From: DAOUKH01 sp965261455
GTDB taxonomy: Bacteria > Chloroflexota > Dehalococcoidia > SHYB01
Direction of reading: 5' to 3'
Assembly: GCA_965261455.1 (NCBI GenBank)
Contig: OZ253453.1
Span: forward strand, 2,046,001-2,110,000
Length of the DNA stretch: 64,000 nt
The position numbers were made by a program, and so were the translations under genes. Below are positions 26,047 through 33,841 of the stretch, piece by piece; position 1 is the stretch's first letter; every line of letters starts with the position of its first letter. Below the pieces are notes generated by a model. It made no database searches, was not told the DNA's origin, and was given only the letters and a program-made list of their open reading frames with translations.

Positions 26047-27060
26047 CTAGCTGTCACTAGCGAATCGCGGCATCACCTTTGTTGCAAAGGTTTCCAGGTT
26101 CTTCAGAGTCTTGCTCAGCGGAATTCCCATGTGCGTGAACTCGACAAGCAGATAGTCCAGGTGGCATACCTCCTGTAACTCCTGGATTCTCTCCACCACG
26201 TTCTCCGGAGAACCAACGAGCAGGGTGCGAGGCTCTAGGAAGTCCCAGTCCAGCTTCACTTCAGGTGCCAGGACCTCGTCCGGGTTGGTGAAGACTTGCC
26301 TGCCGCGAAATGGATCGTTGAAGATGAACGAGGACATGATGCCTTCTTCGGCATCCCGGCGCGCCTCCTCCATTGAAGAGGCGACATACGTGGAGCGCAT
26401 AACCGCCTGGTCTTCTCCCACACTGAAGGGTCTCCCCTCCAGTTCGGTCCTGACCTGTGCGTAGACTTCCATGCGCTGCCTGATTCTGAGGGCGGGGGGC
26501 TGCCAGTAGCAGGCCTTCAGCCCAAGTTCGGCGGCAGTCGTTACGGAGCGGTCGGTGGAGACGGTCATCCACAGCGGAGGGTGTGGCTTCTGGTACGGCC
26601 TCGGCGTCACCCGCAGCTTCGTTACCCTCTCCCCGTCCTGCCAGGCGGGATTCGACGGATACCGGGGGTGAGAGAAGGCGGTGTCTTCGGCAGGGAAGCT
26701 GTAGTTGGTCCCGTGGTGGGAAAAGTACTCGTTGGTCCATATCTTCCGCACAATCTCCACCATCTCATTGAACAGCTCCCTGTTCTCCCGGTCCTTGCGA
26801 GGGTCCGCGTTGGGATGGAACTGTGGTCCCTCGTATGGCCAGATGCCTCTACCGAAGCCGACATCCACGCGGCCGCCCGTCATGTTGTCGAGTATGGCGA
26901 GGTCCTCGGCAAGCCGTATCGGATGCCACCACGGGGCAATGTTCGCCATCTGTCCGATGCGGATCTTGGACGTCCGCGCCGCGAGGTCCGCGCCGAGCAG
27001 GATTGGATTCGGCAAATCGCCCAACCCATAGGGCCCGAAGTGGTGTTCTCCGAGCCACAT
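26047..27060 (-). pseudogene. LLM-class flavin-dependent oxidoreductase, 5'-truncated
   Basis: Luciferase-like monooxygenase barrel: LGEHHFGPYG, IRIGQMANIAPWWHPIRLAEDLAILD and RVDVGFGRG are family blocks, and the C-terminus ends with ETFATKVMPRFA. The homologous frame continues upstream of the first ATG (27060) as ILAEELGFEAM, the normal end of helix 1. No ATG, GTG or TTG occurs before an in-frame stop at 27139-27141, and the first beta strand (MKFG-type start) is absent. About 30-50 residues are missing, so the gene appears cut at its 5' end near the BrnT/BrnA module. Confidence 0.75.
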
Positions 27061-27154
27061 GGCCTCGAAGCCGAGTTCCTCAGCCAGAATAGTTGGAGGC
27101 CAGGGGCTTGTCCTGCCCCAGCCCTTTCGGCATTGACGTCACGCCTATACTGTA

Positions 27155-27170
27155 ACTACAAACATGTAGT
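27155..27170 (+). promoter_or_regulatory. Inverted repeat, putative BrnA operator
   Basis: ACTACA-AACA-TGTAGT, perfect 6-bp arms, just downstream of a TATACT -10-like hexamer (27146-27151) and 21 bp before brnT. BrnA antitoxins repress their own operon, so this is the natural operator candidate. Confidence 0.5.
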
Positions 27171-27190
27171 GCGCCGAGGGGCGACTGCGC

Positions 27191-27481
27191 TTGCGTTGGA
27201 CTTGGGATCAGGCAAAGAACGAGGCGAATCTTCGAGCGCACGGCCTCGGCTTCGAGGCTGCGGCCTTCGTGTTTGACGACCCCTTGTCTCTGAGCCGGGA
27301 AGACCCCTACCCATATGAGCAACGGTGGCGAACCGTTGGCATGGTGGGCACGGTAGTCGTGGTAGTGGTCCATACAGGGCCCGACTTCGACATGAAGACT
27401 GGCGAAGAGACCGAACGCATCATCTCCGCGCGGAAGGCGACGCGGCACGAGAGGGAGGCTTATGAAGAAAGACATCACTGA
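27191..27481 (+). CDS. brnT: BrnT family toxin
   Basis: Type II toxin, 96 residues, ribonuclease fold related to RelE. It shows WDQAKNEANLRAHGLGFEAAAFVFDDP at the N-terminus and ERIISARKATRHEREAYEE at the end, the family's catalytic Arg/Glu region. TTG start at 27191. Its 3' end overlaps brnA by 20 bp. Confidence 0.92.
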   Translation: MRWTWDQAKNEANLRAHGLGFEAAAFVFDDPLSLSREDPYPYEQRWRTVGMVGTVVVVVVHTGPDFDMKTGEETERIISARKATRHEREAYEERHH

Positions 27482-27752
27482 GCTGCCGTCAGACGTTCAG
27501 AAGCAGATGCGGGCGTTGGAGGCTCTGCCTGACGACCAGATCGACATCACCGACATCCCGGAGACTCTGGACTGGTCCGACGCCAGGCGAGGGGTCTTCT
27601 ACCGGCCTGTGAAGCGGCAGATAACGCTGAGGCTCGACGCGGACATCATCGCCTGGTTCAAGGCCCGTGCTCGCGGCGGTCGCGGATACCAGACTGACAT
27701 CAATGGGGCGCTCCGCGACCACGTCCACAGGACGGTCCGTTCGGCACGGTAG
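27462..27752 (+). CDS. brnA: BrnA family antitoxin
   Basis: Antitoxin with C-terminal ribbon-helix-helix-like DNA-binding region, 96 residues. DIPETLDWSDARRGVFYRP is the toxin-neutralising segment. VKRQITLRLDADIIAWFKARARGGRGYQTDINGALR is the conserved BrnA C-terminus. It should neutralise BrnT and repress the operon. Confidence 0.92.
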   Translation: MKKDITELPSDVQKQMRALEALPDDQIDITDIPETLDWSDARRGVFYRPVKRQITLRLDADIIAWFKARARGGRGYQTDINGALRDHVHRTVRSAR

Positions 27753-28117
27753 CCCGACCGGCGTAGGCGGGCAGGGCCGAGGGCGGTAGGGGTGGAACGG
27801 GACGTAGGTGCGGCGCGGGCGGGGTGCGGCAGGGGCCGGGGAGCACGGCGCCCCCACGAGCGGTGTCTCATTTGGTACAGACCACGCTCATTATGCGTAG
27901 AAGTTCGTTGGGCAGCCGATAGTAGGGGACCGTATCCTAGTGCCAAAGGGTCGGTGGCATTGAGATGGGAGGCCCAACTTCTTGGGTGCCATTCGAAAGT
28001 GATTCCCTGTGGCAGATGCAGACACTGGGCTACGGCCGGAGCACCCCGCCTACATCCTTCAATGTGCTCAGTCCCCTACTGAGTTGCCATACACGGCGAA
28101 AGGGAAGCAGAACAAGA
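27753..28117 (+). other. Intergenic 365 bp after brnA; composition switches from GC-rich to AT-rich
   Basis: The first 100 bp are very G-rich and contain GGCGTAG-N7-GGGCCGAGGGCGGT (27760-27787), echoed at 30646-30666. From about 27860 the sequence becomes AT-richer, as in the two following genes. No convincing gene. Confidence 0.6.
27760..27787 (+). repeat. Direct repeat copy 1 flanking the AT-rich segment
   Basis: GGCGTAG (27760-27766), 7 bp, GGGCCGAGGGCGGT (27774-27787). The second copy at 30646-30666 has the same two blocks with no spacer. They bracket about 2.9 kb of unusual composition. Confidence 0.5.
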
Positions 28118-29227
28118 ATGATGGAAGAGACAAGACCTGCGAAGAGAGGAATCCGCCATAGTCTCGGGGGAATTGTTTTGGCGATTATAGTTTGGGTTTT
28201 CTGCTCTGCATTCTTCGTTCTGGTATTCGCGGTACTCCTCATTGATCCGGTACCGCTCGGTCCGAACTTCACATTCATCATTTTGACAACTTGCGTCTTG
28301 GCATTATTTGCCGGTGCAATGGTGACCGTCCTCATAATGCGCCAAAATCCCAAGAGGTCCAAGTCGTCAAAGAAATGGTCGTTGACCCGAAAGCAGAAGA
28401 CCTTAATTCTGGTCATTTTGGTGCTATTATCTGTACTGACCATCACCGCAGCACCCACACTGGAACGTGAGTTCAAGGAGCGGAGAAACGCAGAGAAAGC
28501 CGAGCAGGCGAGATTCCGATTCGCAGTAACTTCATATCTGGAGACAGGGTCCGAATTCAGTATGGCATCGGTAAACCAGACTCTGGCAGAACTGGAAGAC
28601 AGCTTTCAGAGCCTAAAGGGCATGTGGGCACTTCCCGGAAGGGGTCACAGGATCAGAGTATGGCTCTTTCGAGACTTGCAAGACTACCGAACAAGAACTG
28701 GTCAACAAGATGCGAGAGGTCATGTATTCTGTCCTCCCGAACATGGTCCAGTAATCGTCATCCCGTTGGAACAGGCACCGAGTACTGGCACTGACGACAA
28801 TTTCAGCCGTACTCCAGTGCACGAAATGGTCCATGCACTGATGTGTCAGAGCCTAGGCAACGAGCCTTTCTACTCGATACCGAGGTGGTTCCACGAAGGA
28901 ATGGCAGAACGCTACGAGATGGAGGGGCCGGCTCGGGTCTTTCCAAGGGTAGCAAAAAGAGCATGGCTGTGGTTCAACAGGCATAACCTTATGGGTCCGG
29001 ACCGGTTCTGCGTCAGACATCTTGCCGCAGAAGGCAGTGCAGAACACTCACGGTTCTACGAGACTTCCCGAGAGTTCGTCAACTCTTTAGAGGCAAGTCA
29101 CGAAATAGGACCTCTCAACTTAATCGTAGATGACGTCAGAACAGGAACGTCGTTTGACGAGAGTATGCGGAGGAGGCTGGGAGGAACCTGCAGCAAATTG
29201 TACAGTCAGTGGAAGAGCAGCTTCTAG
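28118..29227 (+). CDS. Membrane-bound gluzincin-like metallopeptidase
   Basis: 369 residues. Three hydrophobic segments in the first 115 residues (GGIVLAIIVWVFCSAFFVLV, FIILTTCVLALFAGAMVTVL and TLILVILVLLSVLTIT) precede an extracytoplasmic domain. That domain has VHEMVHALMCQ (HExxH) and, about 25 residues later, WFHEGMAERYE, the layout of MA-clan peptidases of the Peptidase_MA_2 kind. ATG 28118 is preceded by AAGGGAAG at 10 nt; an open frame from 27965 lacks a plausible N-terminus. AT-rich compared with flanking housekeeping genes, suggesting transfer. Substrate unknown. Confidence 0.75.
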   Translation: MMEETRPAKRGIRHSLGGIVLAIIVWVFCSAFFVLVFAVLLIDPVPLGPNFTFIILTTCVLALFAGAMVTVLIMRQNPKRSKSSKKWSLTRKQKTLILVILVLLSVLTITAAPTLEREFKERRNAEKAEQARFRFAVTSYLETGSEFSMASVNQTLAELEDSFQSLKGMWALPGRGHRIRVWLFRDLQDYRTRTGQQDARGHVFCPPEHGPVIVIPLEQAPSTGTDDNFSRTPVHEMVHALMCQSLGNEPFYSIPRWFHEGMAERYEMEGPARVFPRVAKRAWLWFNRHNLMGPDRFCVRHLAAEGSAEHSRFYETSREFVNSLEASHEIGPLNLIVDDVRTGTSFDESMRRRLGGTCSKLYSQWKSSF

Positions 29228-29461
29228 CATGGGCGCTGGGCCTTTCCGGAGGAATATTGGGCGGGAGTTCACCTCCCAGGACAACGAGCCCCTGGTCATG
29301 TTTGCCTCCCACGCGCTATATTCATCGCTGACCCCCGCCGGTACTGTGAAGAGCGACGGGGTAGAACTGCCCCGGACCACCCTGATGCACAACTTCGCTG
29401 GCAGGCACGGGGTTGCCGGATAACATCCGGATCGCAAATGGGTTAACGCAACGTAAAGCTG
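29228..29461 (+). other. Intergenic, possible coding remnant
   Basis: A + frame from about 29229 to 29423 reads like protein (FRRNIGREFTSQDNEPLVMF onward, stop after GRHGVAG) but lacks its own start signals. Possibly the tail of a lost gene; not recognised. Confidence 0.3.
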
Positions 29462-30319
29462 TTAGGAAACAATTTCACAGATAAAGTCAATGGCATCTTC
29501 GACCCGACTTTTGATGGCGACCAATTGCTCAAGCGTGAATTTTCCCGCTGACCCGTGTGCTCCAGAGTTCAAGTCATCAAAAAGGACGGTTAGATCTTTA
29601 ATGTTAGCTTCAACAAAGCCCTCTAAGAAGACGTTGGTCAGTCCGCTACGGTCTAGGCAATAGTGAACTTTTGCACGGCGTGTTGGCGTCCCCCGTTCTG
29701 TGACTTGGCAATTGGGGGATTCTACAATTACGTCCTCGTCTGGAGCCTCCATATTGAGGATTTTCGCAATAATCTCTCGGGCGCTTGTGCAAAAGTGTCG
29801 GGCAGCGTCCGGGTTTGCAGGATTGAGTGCAAATATTGCACCAGCCCAACGCATCGCCAAGTCTTCAGAAAAACCTGCTAGCGAATCAATTATCCTGGAA
29901 GTTGTAAGGTCGTCAACATTACCAGGAGAAAGTTCCTCATCCCCAAGCAATACGTTAAGTACGGACACGCTGTTGGCAGTTTCTCGTTCTGCAAGGTCCG
30001 AGAGGAATGGATCCGCGCCACCATTGTCCAACCGTTCATACGCTGTTGATAGCAGCAAGGAAGATTGGTGTAGCGGCGTGAATTGTACGGTAACAGACTG
30101 GCGGGCGAGACGTTGCAGTGCTGACTGGAGGCGGTAACGATTAGACCTGAGCCGACTATTGTACGAACGGACCTCTCGGTTATACGCTCCGATCCTCCGT
30201 TTCCGTTCTGAGTTATATCGCCGAACCTCGCTGTTGTATCGCTGGACTGCCTGTCGCTGCTTAGCTTCGGCTTGTCGAAGTTTGGACCTAAGCTGTGACG
30301 CACTAACTCGGCGGGGCAT
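29462..30319 (-). CDS. Coiled-coil protein with pPIWI-associated-nuclease/HEPN-like C-terminus (putative)
   Basis: 285 residues, ATG 30319 fixed by GGAGG (30332-30328, 8-nt spacing). Residues 1-70 are a basic coiled coil with repeated YNSE/YNRE steps (VQRYNSEVRRYNSERKRR). The C-terminal half has ALNPANPDAARHFCTSAREII, GTPTRRAKVHYCL and LNSGAHGSAGKFTLEQLVAIK. I recall this arrangement from predicted pPIWI-associating nucleases and HEPN-like proteins of defence islands, but I cannot verify it. The NSGAHG site would be the candidate catalytic or structural histidine. AT-rich and alone in its orientation. Confidence 0.6.
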   Translation of the reverse strand: MPRRVSASQLRSKLRQAEAKQRQAVQRYNSEVRRYNSERKRRIGAYNREVRSYNSRLRSNRYRLQSALQRLARQSVTVQFTPLHQSSLLLSTAYERLDNGGADPFLSDLAERETANSVSVLNVLLGDEELSPGNVDDLTTSRIIDSLAGFSEDLAMRWAGAIFALNPANPDAARHFCTSAREIIAKILNMEAPDEDVIVESPNCQVTERGTPTRRAKVHYCLDRSGLTNVFLEGFVEANIKDLTVLFDDLNSGAHGSAGKFTLEQLVAIKSRVEDAIDFICEIVS

Positions 30320-30488
30320 GCAGGAAACCTCCATTGGAGTCACTAATACCAACCTATCGCCACTATATCATGGACCGTACGACGGCAATTCCCTTAACTC
30401 GTGTGTGACTAAGTCTGAGCCGAGGCCCTCGGTAGATTCAAGGGGCACCAAACCACATCTTGAAGGTGGTACTACCTACCGTCCACGT

Positions 30489-30516
30489 TGGCCCAGTTTC
30501 GGAGACTCGAACCCCA
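30489..30516 (-). other. tRNA-like 3' half (T-arm, acceptor strand, CCA), possible attachment-site remnant
   Basis: On the minus strand: T-stem TGGGG, loop TTCGAGT, T-stem CTCCG, 7-nt acceptor strand AAACTGG, discriminator G, then CCA. The invariant T54, T55, C56, A58 and the G53-C61 pair are all present. No matching 5' acceptor strand (CCAGTTT) is found 60-90 nt upstream, so it is not a whole tRNA. Confidence 0.45.
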
Positions 30517-30645
30517 TGGGGCATCCCCGCCACCTAAAACCTGCCTCCCAGGAGAAATGCGATTCCCATCGCGATTGCCGTGCACGTCTAGGGGAGACGG
30601 AGAACTGAGAGCGGGCGGGCGCCGCCAGGCCGAAGGGGGCCCTTC

Positions 30646-30666
30646 GGCGTAGGGGCCGAGGGCGGT
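30646..30666 (+). repeat. Direct repeat copy 2
   Basis: GGCGTAGGGGCCGAGGGCGG, ending in T at 30666; matches both blocks of the copy at 27760-27787. Confidence 0.5.
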
Positions 30667-30701
30667 GTGGCGTGCGGAACTGGCGTCGCCGGCTCTGCGC
30701 G

Positions 30702-32249
30702 CTAGGTGCGGTAGAGGCGGACGCGGCGGAAGGGTTCGCGGCCGGCGCTGCGTGAGTCGAGGCCGCTGCGCTCGGCGATCTGGTGTTGGAGGCGGCGCAC
30801 GTAGGAGCTCTGGGGGAGCAGCTCGACGCTCTCTTCGTCGCCGCCGTTCTTGAGGCGGCCCGCGGCGGTCTCGGCTTCCGACACCGCCGACTCCATCGAG
30901 CGCTCAGGGGCCTTCGATTGGGCGATGCTGACCAGGCACTGCTCGATCTGCTGCGCGGTGTTCTTGCGGAGGACGTAGACCGGGATCGAGGCCGCCTCCG
31001 CGCTCCGGACCGCCTGGGGGCGGTTGCGGTAGTGGGCCTTCGTCGTCATCACCGCGTCGGCGTGGCGCACGTCGGTGATCACGTCGATGGGCAGCCCCGA
31101 CGAGCGGGTGATCTGCTCGGTGCGGCTCCGGTTGACGCCGAAGGGGAAGACGCGCACGCGGGACTTCGGCGTCCGGCTGCCGTCCTGCCGGAGCTGTCCG
31201 CCGGGCGCGGCGGCGGGGGCCGGCGGCGGCGGTTGCGACGCTACCACCTCGCCCGCCTCGATCGACCGGCTCTCCGGCGGGACGGGATTGCCCCGCAGTA
31301 TCGCGTCCACGGTCTTGGCCACTTCCTTGTGAACCGCGACCTCGCTCCAGCTTTGGATCTCGACGAGCACGTCGAAGGTGGGCGGGGCCTTGCGTTCGAG
31401 GATGCTCTTCTGCGTCCGGCGGCGGCGGGCCTCCTCGTCGCCCAGGGTGACCGATTGGATGCCGCCGATGAGGTCGGAGAGCGTGGGGTTCAGGATCAGG
31501 TTTTCCAGCGAGTTGCCGTGCGCCGTCGCGATGAGCTGGACGCCGCGCTCGGCGATGGTCCGGGCCGCCTGCGCCTCGAGCTCGCGCCCGATCTCGTCGA
31601 TGATGATCACCTGCGGCATGTGGTTCTCCACCGCCTCGATCATCACCTCGTGCTGCAGCGCGGGCGAGGGCACCTGCATGCGCCGGGCGCGTCCGATGCC
31701 GTGGTGCGGGATGTCGCCGTCGCCCGCGATCTCGTTCGACGTGTCGACGACCACGACGCGCTGGCCGTGCTCGTCGGCGAGGACGCGCGCCACCTCGCGC
31801 AGCATCGTCGTCTTGCCCACGCCGGGCCGCCCCAACAGAAGGACGCTGCGCCCCGACTTGGTCAGGTCGTCGATGATCTTGATCGTGCCGAACACCGCCC
31901 GCCCGACGCGCGCGGTCAGCCCGATGATCTTGCCTTTGCGGTTGCGAATCGCCGAGATGCGGTGCAGCGTCCGCTCGATGCCCGCGCGGTTGTCCTCCCC
32001 AAAGTCCCCGATGCGCTCCGCCACCAGTTGGAGGTCCTCCGCGGTGACGTCGCCGCCCCCGATCTCCATTTCGCGGTCGAGGAAACGAGCGGTGGGGACG
32101 CGGCCGAGGTCGAGGACGATTTCGAGGAGCCCGCCGACGTCGGCCTGAGCGCGGAGCGGCACGGCCACCCGAGGCGGCAGCACCGAGAGCAGCTGCTCGA
32201 GCTCGCCGGAGTCCGCGTCCTGCCGGACGTACGTGGTCGAGGAAGTCAT
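30702..32249 (-). CDS. AAA ATPase with C-terminal R3H-type domain (SpoIIIAA/Ycf45-like)
   Basis: 515 residues. An N-terminal region with the LHRISAIRNRKGKIIGLTARVGRA motif resembles SpoIIIAA and Ycf45. The ATPase has Walker A GRPGVGKT (140-147), VVVVDTSNEIAGDGD, and Walker B VIIIDEIG (214-221). After a Pro/Ala linker comes a nucleotide-binding-like segment, and finally an R3H-like end (LQHQIAERSGLDSRSAGREP). This family is usual in Chloroflexota and Cyanobacteria and thought to act on nucleic acids; exact role unknown. Its ATG overlaps the preceding gene's stop. Confidence 0.9.
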   Translation of the reverse strand: MTSSTTYVRQDADSGELEQLLSVLPPRVAVPLRAQADVGGLLEIVLDLGRVPTARFLDREMEIGGGDVTAEDLQLVAERIGDFGEDNRAGIERTLHRISAIRNRKGKIIGLTARVGRAVFGTIKIIDDLTKSGRSVLLLGRPGVGKTTMLREVARVLADEHGQRVVVVDTSNEIAGDGDIPHHGIGRARRMQVPSPALQHEVMIEAVENHMPQVIIIDEIGRELEAQAARTIAERGVQLIATAHGNSLENLILNPTLSDLIGGIQSVTLGDEEARRRRTQKSILERKAPPTFDVLVEIQSWSEVAVHKEVAKTVDAILRGNPVPPESRSIEAGEVVASQPPPPAPAAAPGGQLRQDGSRTPKSRVRVFPFGVNRSRTEQITRSSGLPIDVITDVRHADAVMTTKAHYRNRPQAVRSAEAASIPVYVLRKNTAQQIEQCLVSIAQSKAPERSMESAVSEAETAAGRLKNGGDEESVELLPQSSYVRRLQHQIAERSGLDSRSAGREPFRRVRLYRT

Positions 32250-33166
32250 GCGCCCACCGCAATCAGCCCAGGATGAGAAACGCGAACCGCAAGCCGCTTC
32301 ACGTACAGCCGCAGCGAGTCAACACGCCGGAAACCGAGGCGCCCGGCCAAAGTGGCGCCGTCGGCGCGCTCCGGCGAAAGCAGGAGCAGCAGGTCCTTGC
32401 GCTCCCCCACGCCCACCGCGGTGTCGAGCAGGCGCTCGAAGGCCCCGTCGGCCCCCGGCGCCGTAACGATCTCGATGAGGGCCTGCCCGCCGGCCGGGGC
32501 CGCCTCGGCATAGCCCACGATTTCGCCGCCGCTCTCGTAGACGAGCATGCGGCGCTCAGGCGCGGGCGCCGAGCGTTCATCGGCCCACTGGCTGAGGGTC
32601 AGGCCCTCGGCCTGCCGGGCACGCCCCAGGAACGCCCGCAAGTAGACGCGGAACAAATCATGCAGATCTTCGGCGCGCGCCCACCGCGCCGGGACATGCC
32701 CGTTGGCGCTTACCGCCGACGGCCCCTTGGGCCGGTAGTACAGATCATCGGTCGAGCAGACGTGGAAGTTCGCCGCGCGCGCCTCCCCGTCCACGCGGCT
32801 GTCGACGGACAGCCGCAGGAAGACGCGGTGCGCGCCGAGCCCGCCCGCCGCCGCCGCGGCCTCCTCCAGCAAGTCGACGGCGTCCTCCTCCCGGTCCCTC
32901 GCCACGTGGAGCCTGTCGACCTCCCAGCACGAGCCGCCCGCCCGCATACGGATCCCGACGACGCCGACCGGAACCCCGCGCCGCGACAGCACCCAGGCAT
33001 GGCGCCGCCGACGATGAGGCAGCCACTCCGCCGCCAACGACCCCAGCGGCAGCAAGAGCGCCGGCGGCTTGCCCAGCGCCGCGCCGGAGCGGGCCTCGTT
33101 GGGCGCCGCGCGCAGCTGCAGTGGAAGCAGCGCCAAGGCGTCGGTCGGGTTAGCGGGCCGCAGCAT
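32246..33166 (-). CDS. GNAT-like acetyltransferase (putative)
   Basis: 306 residues. The opening LRPANPTDALALLPLQLRA resembles the first strand and helix of GNAT enzymes. The sequence seems to hold two GNAT-like units, with LVYESGGEIVGYAEAAP in the second. No clean acetyl-CoA P-loop (Q/RxxGxG/A) is visible, so activity is doubtful. It overlaps pdxT by 17 bp and the R3H-AAA gene by an ATGA, forming one transcription unit. Confidence 0.55.
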   Translation of the reverse strand: MLRPANPTDALALLPLQLRAAPNEARSGAALGKPPALLLPLGSLAAEWLPHRRRRHAWVLSRRGVPVGVVGIRMRAGGSCWEVDRLHVARDREEDAVDLLEEAAAAAGGLGAHRVFLRLSVDSRVDGEARAANFHVCSTDDLYYRPKGPSAVSANGHVPARWARAEDLHDLFRVYLRAFLGRARQAEGLTLSQWADERSAPAPERRMLVYESGGEIVGYAEAAPAGGQALIEIVTAPGADGAFERLLDTAVGVGERKDLLLLLSPERADGATLAGRLGFRRVDSLRLYVKRLAVRVSHPGLIAVGA

Positions 33167-33758
33167 GAGCTTCCCTTGTCATGTTCAGAAAATAGGCGTG
33201 GAACCGCCCGTCGGCGGTCAACTCGGGGTGGAACGCCGTCCCCAGGACCGGGCCGCGGCGCACCGCGACGGCGCTTCCCGCACGCACCCCGTTGACGGGC
33301 AGGCTTGCCAGCACCTCGACGCCGGGGCCGACCCCCACGATCTTAGGCGCGCGGATGAAGACGGCGTGGAAGGCGCCGCCCCCAAGGGCCGGGACGTCGA
33401 TGTCCGTCTCGAAGCTGTCGACCTGCCGCCCATAGGCGTTGCGCTCGACTTCGACGTCGAGCATTCCGATGAGCGGCCGGTCGCGGCCGACGACGCGTTC
33501 GGCGATCGCGATGAGGCCGGCGCAGGTGCCCCAGACGGGGACGCCGGAGTCGGCCAGGCGCCGGATCGGGCCGGCGAGGCCGTAGAGACTGAGAAGGCGG
33601 CCGAACGTCGTCGTCTCGCCGCCGGGGATGATCAGCCCGTCGAGGCCATCGAGGTCCTCGGGGAGACGCACGCGGCGGGGCTCGGCGCCCAGCTCTTCCA
33701 GCCGCGTTCCGTGCTCGGCGAAGTCTCCCTGCAGGGCGAGTACGCCGATGATGGTCAT
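33150..33758 (-). CDS. pdxT: Pyridoxal 5'-phosphate synthase glutaminase subunit
   Basis: Supplies ammonia from glutamine to PdxS; 202 residues. The class-I glutaminase triad is visible: Cys in VWGTCAGLIAIA and His/Glu in AFHPELT. IPGGETTTFGRLL is the oxyanion loop. Start ATG 33758 gives MTIIGVLALQGDFAEH, the standard N-terminus. An 83-bp gap separates it from pdxS. Confidence 0.96.
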   Translation of the reverse strand: MTIIGVLALQGDFAEHGTRLEELGAEPRRVRLPEDLDGLDGLIIPGGETTTFGRLLSLYGLAGPIRRLADSGVPVWGTCAGLIAIAERVVGRDRPLIGMLDVEVERNAYGRQVDSFETDIDVPALGGGAFHAVFIRAPKIVGVGPGVEVLASLPVNGVRAGSAVAVRRGPVLGTAFHPELTADGRFHAYFLNMTREAHAAAR

Positions 33759-33841
33759 TCCAGAGCTACCGCCCCCGGCGCCATAACCTTGCTCTTGCCG
33801 CCTGCGCCGCCGTCCACCGCCTCGATTCCACCCGGAACGCG

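Larger units (their letters stand above)
30320..30701. other. Intergenic 382 bp at the island edge
   Basis: No gene. It holds a tRNA-like 3' fragment (30489-30516), the hairpin CCGAAGGG-GG-CCCTTCGG (30630-30647) and the second direct-repeat copy (30646-30666). Confidence 0.6.

Noticed and set aside
27965..28117. N-terminal extension of the membrane peptidase from 27965
   Set aside because: No homologous-looking sequence or Shine-Dalgarno; ATG 28118 is preceded by AAGGGAAG and a standard membrane anchor.
30480..30860. Complete tRNA or tmRNA on the minus strand
   Set aside because: The T-arm and acceptor 3' strand are present but no 5' acceptor partner exists at tRNA distance, and a tmRNA would run into the R3H-AAA coding region.
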